Positions 1 through 9,200 of a stretch of 25,008 bases of DNA are shown in pieces. Source of the stretch: a virus; IMG/VR virus record IMGVR_UViG_3300006805_000146, positions 1 through 25,008 of that record. One strand, 5' to 3'. A program made the position numbers and the translations under genes. The notes beneath the pieces were generated by a model. It saw nothing but the letters and a program-made list of their open reading frames with translations, did no database searches and was not told the DNA's origin. Every line of letters starts with the position of its first letter. Position 1 is the first letter of the stretch.

Positions 1-240
1 ACCTGTTGGCGCTATTGAAGACCGTTGACCGGAAAACTTTGATGCTTGGTCTCCATAGCAGTTAAAACGATCAACTGGAAAAATGACACCAACGATGTTC
101 GTCACACTAGCCCCAGCATTCCGCTGGTCGATCACCATCGCGCCGTTGATGATGCGGTTAACCATGCCAACCTTTGGCGCTGTATTCTGTACGCTTGTAT
201 CTGGGAAGGTGATACTGTCACCTGAGTATGCGATTGTCAT
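1..240 (-). CDS. Tail fiber / receptor-binding-type protein, N-terminal part (runs off left edge)
   Basis: An open reading frame of 80 codons starts at ATG 240 and continues past the window edge without a stop, so only the N terminus is visible. The start is supported by a GGGAG ribosome-binding site overlapping the stop codon of the gene upstream. The product begins MTIAYSGDSITFPDTSVQ and contains RIINGAMVIDQRNAGAS followed by FPVDRFN. The 'NGAM-IDQRN ... VDR' pattern is known from many phage tail fiber and tailspike-type proteins, where it precedes a receptor-binding or carbohydrate-binding part. It is the fourth gene of the fiber cassette and is probably co-transcribed with the three genes before it. 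The receptor-binding part, and any variable region, would lie outside the window. The fiber assignment is good; the receptor is unknown. Confidence 0.75.
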   Translation of the reverse strand, partial: MTIAYSGDSITFPDTSVQNTAPKVGMVNRIINGAMVIDQRNAGASVTNIVGVIFPVDRFNCYGDQASKFSGQRSSIAPTG

Positions 241-243
241 TTG

Positions 244-873
244 TTACTCCCAGAGAATATTGATTGAACCGGCGTCGAACGTGTCTGTGCCGTTGACTGT
301 GGTGATGCGGATGCGGTCAAGAGTACCAGCCAAAGTGATTCCACCTCCACCAATACCCATCTCTGTGGCCCCAGTAATACCACCAAGATATGAGCCAATC
401 CAAGTCGCGCCAGACACATTAACCAGTGACATTGATCCATATCTTGAATAATTAGCCGAAGCATTAGCGCCCAAGCCTATTCCAGTAGTAACTGAGCTAA
501 TACCCGGTGTTCCGGCAATATATGCAGTAGTTCCGTTATATCCTGCGATAGTTATTCCAGAACTGTATCCAAGTTGAACAATAGGTATTGAAGTTCCGCT
601 TGTACTCACCCCATTAAACATCACCGTAATTCGCTTCACCCACGATGGGATGCCCGTAAAGTCAATGCTAGTTCCGCTTGTGGATGCTTGCGCTGTTCCC
701 GATGTAAGTGGTTGAGTCAGCATAGCCGGAGTAACAACCCCAGTCGAGCCGGTAGATACCACAGTACCAGTTGCATCAGGCAGCGTAAGCGTCTGCGTTG
801 CGTTTGTACTGGGTGCTAATAGGGTGACTGACCCTGTGCCTGTTGCCCCGCCTTGGACTGCTAGTAAGCTCAT
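244..873 (-). CDS. Tail fiber-associated protein, 209 aa
   Basis: The start codon overlaps the stop of the upstream fiber gene by four bases (ATGA), a sign of translational coupling. The product is rich in Gly, Ser and Thr. Its N terminus (MSLLAVQGGATGTGSVTLL, then a TLTLPDATGTVV stretch) resembles the beta-rich connector found in many phage fiber proteins. Residues of about 60-209 form a separate domain that begins with GTSIDFTGIPSWVKRITVMF and ends with DRIRITTVNGTDTFDAGSINILWE. This pattern recurs at the C termini of phage tail proteins and is probably a beta-sandwich tip domain. No enzymatic motif is visible. It could be a second fiber subunit, a fiber tip or a receptor-binding adhesin. 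Base composition is richer in A+T than in the head genes, suggesting exchange of the cassette. Confidence 0.7.
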   Translation of the reverse strand: MSLLAVQGGATGTGSVTLLAPSTNATQTLTLPDATGTVVSTGSTGVVTPAMLTQPLTSGTAQASTSGTSIDFTGIPSWVKRITVMFNGVSTSGTSIPIVQLGYSSGITIAGYNGTTAYIAGTPGISSVTTGIGLGANASANYSRYGSMSLVNVSGATWIGSYLGGITGATEMGIGGGGITLAGTLDRIRITTVNGTDTFDAGSINILWE

Positions 874-1766
874 TTGGCCTCCAATGCCGTGATACGGTCA
901 GTTAGGGTAAGGATCATTGCTTGCTGCTCTTGGATTGCAGCGGTCAGTGTGGCGACAAGGAATGAAGTATCAATACCTTGGTACTGTGGTTTGCCTTCAG
1001 CGTCTACTGCATCTTTCTCGCCAGTGACACAACCCGGTTCGACTTCAGCTAGTTCGTGAGCGATAAAGCCTTGACCGTCTGAGCCGTCAATCTTCCACTT
1101 GTAAGTGACGGGCTTAAGTGCAGCGACCTTTTCCAGTGCGCCTGTCATTGGTGCAATGGTGTCTTTCAGGCGGTAGTCGGAAGATGTTACGTAAGTGGTG
1201 TTAGAACCAGACTTGCCAATGCGTCCAACTTCGGTGTTAGTGGAGTCAAAGAATCCAATAAAACCTTGAGTGGCAGACTCGCCTTTAACCCCAATTGAAA
1301 ATGGGTCTGTACTTGAGGCCGAAACAACAATATAACCATTGACGCTACTTGTGCTAGAGGTTCGACCCGCTTGTATCTGACCCGTCACACTCCCTGTTCG
1401 GCTTGCCATTACCAAATTACCGCTGGAGTCGATACGGGCGCGTTCTAGTCCGCTGGTAAATAACGTTAGAGGCTGTGCATTCGCAGTGCCCACAGTCATT
1501 CCTGCTGCATCCGTATAGATATAGCTTGGATTGGTAGTTGATCCAATACGAAGACCGCCACCAGCAGACCCTTTAATATCCAAAGTAGGATATGAAGCGA
1601 TTCCCGTAGGCGAAGTAGTCCCAATCCCCACATTCCCACTAGCATCTTTATAAATCTGCCCTGCACCGATATTCACTACACCAGTACTACCCGTCAGGGT
1701 TCCTGTATAAGAGAGGTCAGTGGCGTTGTTTTGTAAACCCACTGTGCCATCAATAATTACTGTCAT
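870..1766 (-). CDS. Tail fiber/spike protein with C-terminal S74 intramolecular chaperone
   Basis: This 298-aa protein has a beta-rich stalk (residues about 1-190, with typical fiber phrases such as GNVGIGTTSP and ERARIDSSGNL) and a C-terminal Peptidase_S74 domain from about residue 196. The domain shows the signature S196-D-Y-R-L-K201, then ALEKVAALKPVTYKWK, GFIAHELAEVEPG and a coiled-coil end (about residues 275-298). In characterised S74 domains the Ser cuts the chain just before itself with help from a Lys five residues later, after the chaperone has driven trimer folding. Both residues are present with that spacing, so cleavage is expected to release about 103 residues and leave a stalk of about 195 residues. 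The ribosome-binding site is AAGGA before ATG 1766. It lies between the adaptor fiber and the 209-aa protein, consistent with a branched or multi-part fiber. Confidence 0.9.
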   Translation of the reverse strand: MTVIIDGTVGLQNNATDLSYTGTLTGSTGVVNIGAGQIYKDASGNVGIGTTSPTGIASYPTLDIKGSAGGGLRIGSTTNPSYIYTDAAGMTVGTANAQPLTLFTSGLERARIDSSGNLVMASRTGSVTGQIQAGRTSSTSSVNGYIVVSASSTDPFSIGVKGESATQGFIGFFDSTNTEVGRIGKSGSNTTYVTSSDYRLKDTIAPMTGALEKVAALKPVTYKWKIDGSDGQGFIAHELAEVEPGCVTGEKDAVDAEGKPQYQGIDTSFLVATLTAAIQEQQAMILTLTDRITALEAK

Positions 1767-1774
1767 AACGATCC

Positions 1775-3088
1775 TTAAAGAACTACCCAGCGACTACCGC
1801 TAGATACTGTTATTGCGATGCCATTCGGCACGGAGATTGGCCCTACAGCACTTGCGTTTTTCCCAGTGGGAATCGTGTAGCTTGTAGTGACTGCTTGAGA
1901 GTTCTGGACAAACACCTCATCCGATCCACCCCCTGTAGCGCCACCACCCACTGATCCCCAGCTTGTGCCAAAGACTTCTGGCTTGTTGATGCTGGTGTTG
2001 TAGCGAATTGAGCCTGCTACTGGTGAGGCATCACGCTGTGCTTGTGTGCCAGTAGGGAGTTGTGCAGAGCCTGTGCTTGAGGTCTGGCTGACCTTCCCAG
2101 CCAAGGCTGGCAGGTTGGCAACAGCGGTATTGATGTTGCTGCTGTTGGCGTTGACCGCGTTGATGTTTGTAGCGTTGGCGTTGACCGCTGAGACCGCTGC
2201 GGAGATTCCTGCTACCGATGTGACGTTGGCTGAGATGCCAGCGACTGTGCTGATGTTGGTAGCGTTGGCTACTGCCGCGTTGATGTTGGTGGCATTCGCT
2301 ACCGCAGCATTGATGTTGGTGGCATTCGCTACTGCAGCATTGATGTTGGTAGTGTTTCCTGCGACTGTCGTGACGTTAGCCGAGATGCCCGCTACGGTTG
2401 TTACGTTGGCTGCGATGCCTGCCACGGTGGTGACATTGGGGGCTACGCCCGACACCGTGGTGACCGCGGCGTTGACGCCGGCGACGGTGTTGATGTTCGT
2501 CGCATTGGCAACCAGCGCGTTGATGTTCGTGGCGTTGTTGGCCACGGCCGTCACGTTGGCGCTATTGGCTATTGACAGCGCTGCGCTGGCCGCGGATGCT
2601 GCGGCGCTGTTACCTGCTGCGGTCGTCAGCACTTGTACGGTATTGACAACGCTTGCGAGGTAAGCGCTCGGGTCTGTGCCGCTGGAGATGCTGACCTTAA
2701 CCGTCCGGCTGACCTGCTCGGCCAGCTGCTGGATCTGGATCGTCGCCCGGTCCAATGCGGTGTTGATAACAGCCGGATAAAAACCGCCTGCATTTGTCAG
2801 GTCCAGGCTTTGCAAGTTGGCCACTTGGCTGGTGGCCGTCAGTGTGTAGCCTGTCGCCGGCGCCACCAGGGCGGTGATCGTGCCGCCTGGGTTAGCGTTC
2901 TGGTCGGCATTGAGCACGACACTGTAGTTGGTGCCCAGCGTCAGCGTGGACTCGACCCCGGTGGATGTGATGGCCAGCACGACCAGAATGTCGGCAGTGC
3001 TGAAAACCTTAAAAGCAAACGGGAAGGCCACCGTCACGCCGTTGCCGGTGAACGGGCCAGCCTTGCGGGTGGAACTAGAAATAGTCAA
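1775..3088 (-). CDS. Tail fiber adaptor with decapeptide-repeat shaft (TTG start)
   Basis: A 437-aa fiber protein. Residues 1-135 (MTISSSTRKAGPFTGNG, VAFPFAFKVF, LGTNYSV, NTALDRATIQIQQLAEQVSR) match the virion-attachment domain shared by T7 gp17-type and related podovirus fibers. Residues 175-324 are fifteen tandem decapeptides of the type xxANVTTVAG or NATNINAAVA. The C-terminal part contains GSIRYNT and a terminal VPNGIAITVSSGSRWVVL, common at the end of adaptor fibers. The start is TTG at 3088, chosen because a CGGAG ribosome-binding site lies eight bases upstream and the family N terminus begins exactly there; no upstream ATG fits. It is the first gene after the conserved leader element at 3137-3147 and probably anchors the following fiber parts to the tail. 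Confidence 0.88.
   Translation of the reverse strand: MTISSSTRKAGPFTGNGVTVAFPFAFKVFSTADILVVLAITSTGVESTLTLGTNYSVVLNADQNANPGGTITALVAPATGYTLTATSQVANLQSLDLTNAGGFYPAVINTALDRATIQIQQLAEQVSRTVKVSISSGTDPSAYLASVVNTVQVLTTAAGNSAAASAASAALSIANSANVTAVANNATNINALVANATNINTVAGVNAAVTTVSGVAPNVTTVAGIAANVTTVAGISANVTTVAGNTTNINAAVANATNINAAVANATNINAAVANATNISTVAGISANVTSVAGISAAVSAVNANATNINAVNANSSNINTAVANLPALAGKVSQTSSTGSAQLPTGTQAQRDASPVAGSIRYNTSINKPEVFGTSWGSVGGGATGGGSDEVFVQNSQAVTTSYTIPTGKNASAVGPISVPNGIAITVSSGSRWVVL
2117..2566 (-). repeat. Fifteen tandem 30-bp units encoding fiber-shaft decapeptides
   Basis: The coding sequence has a strict 10-residue (30-base) period across fifteen units. Two unit classes alternate in blocks: one with Asn-Val-Thr-Thr-Val-Ala-Gly, one with Asn-Ile-Asn-Ala. 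The units at 2281-2310 and 2311-2340 differ at a single base, showing recent expansion there, while outer units are more diverged. Decapeptide repeats of this kind probably form a trimeric fibrous shaft. Unit number would set shaft length. Confidence 0.9.
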
Positions 3089-3102
3089 GGGTGTACTCCG
3101 GT

Positions 3103-3132
3103 GGTATGACGGGCAGTGTGGCCCGCCATACC
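3103..3132 (-). promoter_or_regulatory. Stem-loop in the leader of the fiber operon
   Basis: On the minus strand GGTATGGCGGGC pairs with GCCCGTCATACC across a six-base loop: 12 pairs, one of them a G-U wobble. On the plus strand the same position would be an A-C mismatch, so the structure is favoured in RNA from the minus strand. There is no following T-tract, so it is not a simple intrinsic terminator. It starts a few bases after the conserved element at 3137-3147 and ends before the ribosome-binding site of the fiber gene. Possible roles are leader stabilisation, RNase III processing or attenuation. Confidence 0.6.
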
Positions 3133-3136
3133 CCGG

Positions 3137-3147
3137 TTACGCGCACC
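3137..3147 (-). promoter_or_regulatory. Conserved intergenic element, copy 5 (before fiber genes)
   Basis: The minus strand reads GGTGCGCGTAA followed by CCGG. It is one of five exact copies in the window, all in the direction of transcription. This copy ends 48 bases before the TTG start of the fiber gene. Bases 14-18 after the AAC are GCCAC, shared with copies 2 and 4. Its function is inferred (promoter, activator site or leader element), not shown. Confidence 0.65.
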
Positions 3148-3208
3148 CTTCGCGGCGCACCCTTCGCGGCGCTTAACGGCGCTTAACGGCGCTTAGCGGC
3201 GCACCCTT
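3141..3208 (-). repeat. Tandem array of 14-bp and 10-bp units between the giant ejection gene and the fiber operon
   Basis: On the minus strand, right after the stop codon of the giant gene, the sequence consists of one 14-base unit (AAGGGTGCGCCGCT), three 10-base units (AAGCGCCGTT twice, AAGCGCCGCG once), another 14-base unit (AAGGGTGCGCCGCG), and then AAGGGTGCGCG, which runs into the conserved element. All units start with AAG and share GCGC. The 14-base units contain GGTGCGC, the left half of the conserved element, so the array looks like slippage expansion of the regulatory site. Confidence 0.85.
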
Positions 3209-3209
3209 G

Positions 3210-6200
3210 TCAGTCCCTCGGCGGTGGCCCCAGCAGCATGGCGGTCGGCGGTGCCTCGCCGTTGCTCCACGCTTGCCACCCGCGGTAGCTCCGAAGAATC
3301 TGCACGGTCGGGATGCCGGTGGCCGAGCCCATCAGGCGGACCGACGCCATCGCGGCCGCCTCGTCCGCCTCACCCTGGCCGACTTGTTTGCCGAACTTAC
3401 CGATGTCACCCACAACACGGCCGACCGGCGGGCCGCTGTAGTCGAAGCCGGACAACATGCCACTGGCTTCGCGCAGGCCCATCACGGTGCCAAGCAGATA
3501 ACCGCCTTGCCACTCGAGCAGCTTTTTCATCCATGTTTCCGTGTCATCGTCGTCGCCCCCTCCGCTGCGCATCAGGTCAAGAATCAGCGCTGGCCCAATC
3601 GCCGGAATGACCATCAGCATCATCATGTCAGCCAGCCAACCGGCGATTGCCAGCGGGTTTTTAAAGTCAGTTGCGCCAGTGGATTCGGCGGCCAAGTTGT
3701 AGGTTGTATTGAAGTAGCTGTAAAACATCGACAGCATCGGGTGCTTGCGCTGAAGCTCGGCCAGATCTTGCGTCTGCCCACCGCCCTGAGAGTCCACCAC
3801 ACTCTGGTCAGCTAAAGCCACCGCAGTGGCTTCGTCTTGGCCGCCGGCCAGTGCCTTCTCATAAGCACCGATCCAGGTCGGCACGTCGGCCACCATCTGC
3901 ATTTTCTGCATCAAGATGAACAGGCTGGCGTCATAGATCTGCCGCGAGCGCGAATGTCCCTGACTGACCCGACCACGAATCTCCCGCAGCTCTCGATTGA
4001 AGGTGGTCGAGCGTAAGCGCATGAAGTCCGACTTCTCGCTAATCCAGGTGTTCGAGCTCTCAAACCGCACCGCGTCGCCGCCCCAGCGTTTGAGCCCCTG
4101 CAACACATGACGGGGGCCAATCCGCACGACAGACTGCGCCAGGCCGAACGGCTGCATGAAGGCGGTCGTCAGTGAGAAGCCCATGGTCGAACGTGAGATG
4201 TTGCCGCGCAGGTGCAGCAGCGCCTGGTCCATCTTGGTCTGCGGCACCATGTCGGCAGTTGCAATAGATTGCAGCCCATCTTTCATAGTGCGCAGCACGT
4301 ACTTACCGTAATGGTTGCGGATCGCGTCGTTGATGGGCTTCGCGTCTAGCAGTCGGTTAGCGTCAATCAGCCACTCGTGCCAGGCCAAATCGTGGACCAC
4401 CTCGGAGATGTGCTGAGTGATGACGTCCAGCGTCTTCTTGACCGGCCGCTTCACGTCCTCAACCCGTGCCTTGGTGTGGCCGCGCCGGGTGGTAGCGCGG
4501 GTCATGGCGCCGCGCAGCATGTCCGTCGCAATGGCGGCAGCATCTAGTTTTTCAGCACGGTCATCGCGGTTTGAGTCGTACTTGATGGGGTAGTAGCCGC
4601 CGTTCATCTGCACGGTACTGCCATCGCTGGCGGTGGTGCTGAAGGGTGAGCCTTCCACCTTCTCCGGCACCAAGCCCGAGACTCGTTTTTGTTTCTCAGC
4701 GATCTGCGGCCAGAAGGTGTTGATGTAGGCCCATGCCTCATTGACAAACTTCAGCTCGACTGGGCTCAGCGTTTGCAAAATAGCCCTTACTTGGCTTTCG
4801 CTCCAGTTGTCGCCTGCCATGACCCGCTGGCGGTTTGTCGCGTTGCCCCAGTTCAGCGCCACCGACAGCCGGGCGCCACGGGTCAGACTCGCGTCAATGG
4901 CGGGGATATAACGCTTGTCACCATGCACGCCCCCCTTGAGTTTCAGCAGCGGCGCGTACATTTCGGTCAAACGCACCGTGGACTGCTCGATCATCACCGC
5001 CTCTGCGGTGCCGGCCGCGTTCATGGTGCGTCCCAGAATGCGCCAAAGCGGCCCAGCATCTTTGTTGCCATCCATCTGCCTGAACAGGCTGGCCAGCTTG
5101 CGGTGACCGGCAGCAAAACCTTCGAGCCAAGGCTTCACGCCTTTGGCCTCTTCCAGCTCAACCGGCCGCTGGGCACCACCGTTGTCAATGATCGACGCGC
5201 CCGCCTCGGCAACGATCACGTCGAAGTCGCGCTTGTCTTTGGCCGTCAACAGCCTGCGCTTAAGCCGGCCCAAGTACTCTATTTGTTTGATGGTGTCGCG
5301 CAGGCCGCGCACCTCCTCGACCGTCATGTCCTTAAATGACTTGCGATTCGCCTCGTCCATCAATTCGGCTGGAATATCAGCCTCCAGCCCGAGCTTAGCC
5401 TGGTTGTCCACCCACTCCGCCAACGACTTGCGCTTGTCCAGCGCTTTTTGCGTCGTGCTTGCACGCAGATCGAAGCGCTCTAGCAGTACCTCGATCTGGC
5501 CCTGGTAATCAGGGTCCAGCGTCTTGCTTGTCGTGTCGAACTTCTTGAAGTATTTAATGGCCTTCTTAACTTCCTCTTGCGCAGCGTAGGCCGCCTTGGT
5601 GGCGTACATGTTGACCAGCTGGTTGCGCTTGTGCTCAGCCTGCTTGGGCACATCACCCTTGGCTGCGGCGGCGGCTTTGCCGGCACGCACCTCGGCAGCC
5701 GCGTACTGTGCCGGACGAATGTCTCGCACCTTCAGGCGCGCAATCACGGTGTTGCCGTATTCCTTGGCCGCAGCAGTGAGCACATCGACCGTGTTCTTCT
5801 TGCCAGGCTGCTTTTCTCGGACCGCCATGGCGTGCTGCAAAGCGCGCAGCTCAGCGGCCACAAAGCGCACGCGGGCGTCGTTGTGAATGGCCATGTCGGC
5901 AGCTCGCTCCAAGCCGGCAGGCGTGGCCAAGTCGCCGTGCTCTTCCAGCATGCGCTGGTCGGTGCGGCCCTCGATGGCAGACTTCGGCGGCTCAGCGGCC
6001 AGCAGCTTTTTAACCAGCTCGTCAGCGGATTGGAAGTCAAACAGCTCAGCGACGATCTCAGGGTTCAGACCCGTCTCGTCGCTGGTCATGCGCAGCTCGG
6101 ACAGCTTGCGCCAGATGGCGTCGTCGGCTGTCCCGTACATATCGCGTAGGTCTTGCGTGCGCAGCTTGCCAAAACCCATGTCAGACAATTTTGGGGTGTC

Positions 6201-9200
6201 CAGCGGCTGGTCGCCGTAGGCGGCTTCCATGTCGTGGGTGATGGAGTACCGGTCCACCCCACGGCGCTGGTCATCAAACAACTCTTGCAGTTGCTCCATG
6301 CTGGTCTGGTCGTTGCGGCCCTCAATGATGTAGCCCTCTTCCACCAGGTACTCGGCCATGGCGTCCATCGAGCGGCCGCCTTCTTTGCGCACCACCGGCG
6401 AGCCGAAGACACCGGACTCTAGCTTTTCCTTTTCGTCAATGCCCCACTGGCTTTTGACTTCGGCACGGTTCAACCCGCCCAGCTTGGCAATGGCGGTGAA
6501 CAAGTTATCGACCGCCGGGTTAACGCCCTTGGCCTGGCCGACAGGCTTGTCACCTTTTAGCTGGTCGCCGGCCTTGGCCGTCAGGAATGTCCAGGCGCGG
6601 TAAATCGGCTGGCTCATTACTTCGGCGCGCACTTCGCGGGCAATCTGCGCCCGCAGTGCGTTGTGTTGCTTCTGCAAAGACTTCAGTGTCCGGCTGCGTG
6701 CGCGGCTGAGCCACTGCATGTCTTTCAAGCCCTTGGCTTGCAGCTCGTCTACCGCGTTCATGGTCGCCTGCGTGCCCATGTCGTGATACAGCTTGTAGGC
6801 TTCTAAGTCCATGCCCGCCTCTTCGGCTGAGCTGAACAGCGGCCCCATGTTGCGGGCAGCTTCTGACGCCTCGATCTGGTCACTGGTGGCCAGCATGCGG
6901 TCCATCACGGCGCGCACTTCGTCGGACAGCTCCACGTTCATAGCCTGGCTAATGTCAGCCGGACCAGCGTTGACCGACTTGAGCACGCTGCGGTACACGT
7001 TCACCAGCCAGCTGCGAAACGTCTGGAACATGGTGGCCAGCTCGATGCTGGGTGACTTGCCTTCAAAGGCGTAAGCCTCAAAGCCCCGCGCCCACTGCTC
7101 ATGGTGCGGCCGCTTTTCGTCAGCGGTCATCAAGTACCAGGTGTCGATGGCTGAGAGCTCCGGTGAGCCCTTGACACCCATCCAGTCAAGCGTCTTGTTC
7201 ATGTCGTCAACAATAGAGCGCTCGCCGTCGGTGACAGTCTCACCCTGGCTAATGCGCGCCGAGATCTTGGCCGCTAGATCAGCCTGGACTTCGAGGAAGA
7301 AATGCCCGCCTTCGTGGATGAAGGTGCTTAAATCTGCGGCCTTGAACATCGAGATGATGCTGGCCTGCTGGGTGATGTCGTTGGCGAAGGCGATCTGGCC
7401 GCGTTGGTCTTGCTTAAGAATGTCCTTTTTACTGCTATCGAATTTGCCCTTGTTGCCGATGGCACTTTTCACCTGGGTCTCTGCGAACGGAATGTAGACC
7501 GGCGAGACGATGGCGCCGCCCCCTTTGCCTGACCAATCCACAATTCCGTCGTAGCCCATGGCCTTGAATATGTCGGTCACTTTGTCAGGGATTGAAGTCC
7601 AGACAAAAGCCGCCGAAGCGTTGGCAAGGTCGGTGTAGTTGGCCACCCATTCTTTGAGGGTGCGGGTGTTTTTGTCCCACATATCCGCACCGCCACTTGC
7701 TGCACGGCTTCGGTCTTTTTTCGCCGCTGCCTTCAATGCGTCAATCACGGCCTGCGGCACGTCGCTGGTCACCAGCGGGTTCTGCATTTCGATGTAGGTT
7801 TTGTAGACAAACGGAAACGCCGAATGGGGCGAGTCGTAGGTGATGTCCTTGACCGGAAAGCCTGCAAGTTGCAGCACTTTCATGAATTGCTCTTCGTCGT
7901 TGAACAGGTTGCCACTGTTCAGCCAGTCTTCGACCAGCGCCTTGAGGGGATTACCTTGCTTGTCATAGCCGCGCTGAGTCTGTTGAAGGTTGTAATCGTA
8001 GCTGCCCGTGCCGTTGGTGCGGCCTTCGTCGCCCAGCACAATGGCATTGCTACCATCTTCGTTTTGATCTTCGCCGTAAGTTACGCGGGGTGCCAACTCG
8101 GAGATTTTTGTTTTTTGTTCCGTGGTGAGTACGTACCAAGCGCGCACCAGATCAATGCTTGAGCGCTGACCCTGCGGCTTGAACTTGAACCAATTGGCGT
8201 AGTCCTGATCTTCGTTGGCTAGACTGGTGTCGGCCTTGCCTTTGGCATAGCTGCTGGCCAGCTCGGGGTTGGACGTGAAGAATGCCATGGGGCCGGATGT
8301 GGCCCGCTTCTTTTGGAACACCGTACCCACCCGGTCAGGGCGTGCGGTTCCGTGATAAGCCTCAAGGACTACCTTCTCGCCGGTCTTGAATTCATGGGTT
8401 TCGGCCGATGCACCATCCACCAGTGGGGCGTCGTTACTCCAACGCTTGAAGGCGGGCGTTTCGGTCTGTAGGGGTGACTGATTCAAAATGTTCGGGTTGG
8501 TGCCGTCGAAGTTGCCGTTGTTGCCGATGGCGCTTTTGATCTGGGTTGGCTCGAAGACAAGAATCTCATGAAAAGCCCCGTCAACCTCATCGTTGAAAAT
8601 AACACCGTCGTGGCCAAGCGCTTGCAGCTCGTCTTTTCTCGCCTGGTCAACTTGGGTTATCTCGGCGTAGGAATTTGCAATGTACGGATTCTGAATTGAC
8701 AGGTAGGCGGCGACAGTTGGGTTACCGTCGCCCCGCGGGTAGCTGGCCGCGTAGGCTTTGTCGGCACTGAAATACGCGCCAACTTGCATGCGCTTGTAGC
8801 CCTGCCGCTCAGAGACATCGAATGTGTCGAGCCCCTCAACATTCTCACGGCCGTGATAAACCACCAGCGGCTTGCCCTCAGCGTCCACCACCTTGCTGTC
8901 GCCAAACCACTTTTTAAACGCTGCCGTGTCGGTCTGTAGGGGTGACTGATTCGCAGCATCGGCCACCACAGCTTGTGGCTTGCGGTACATGCTGTCGCTG
9001 ATGGCCAAGTCTTTGTTCTTGCCTTTGTTCTCGACAAACCCCAACGACTTATAAAACGACTTCAACCGTGGCACTGAGCCGCCAAAATCTTTCGATGGTG
9101 ACAGTGTCAGGGTCTTCCCGGTGGCGTCGGCATGTGCCGCCAGCTCATTCATCACTTCGGTGCCGACGCCCTGGCCTCGTTGGTCTTGCGGCAAAACAAT

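Noticed and set aside
2251-2350. CRISPR-like look of regularly spaced near-identical sequence
   Set aside because: The repeats are contiguous with no spacers and stay in frame in a fiber gene, so this is a protein repeat.
2046-2663. 205-codon plus-strand open frame with strong repeats of ATALMLVA-type
   Set aside because: It is the antisense reading of the 30-base fiber repeats, so its repeats are a by-product.
1-3088. Possible diversity-generating retroelement as in Bordetella phage BPP-1
   Set aside because: No reverse transcriptase, no template/variable repeat pair and no C-type lectin fiber end are visible here. The left fiber gene is incomplete, so one could lie beyond the edge, but nothing in the window supports it.
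3207-3815. 202-codon plus-strand open frame and the overlapping 128-codon frame
   Set aside because: Both are antisense to the C-terminal end of the giant ejection gene and have no recognisable motif.
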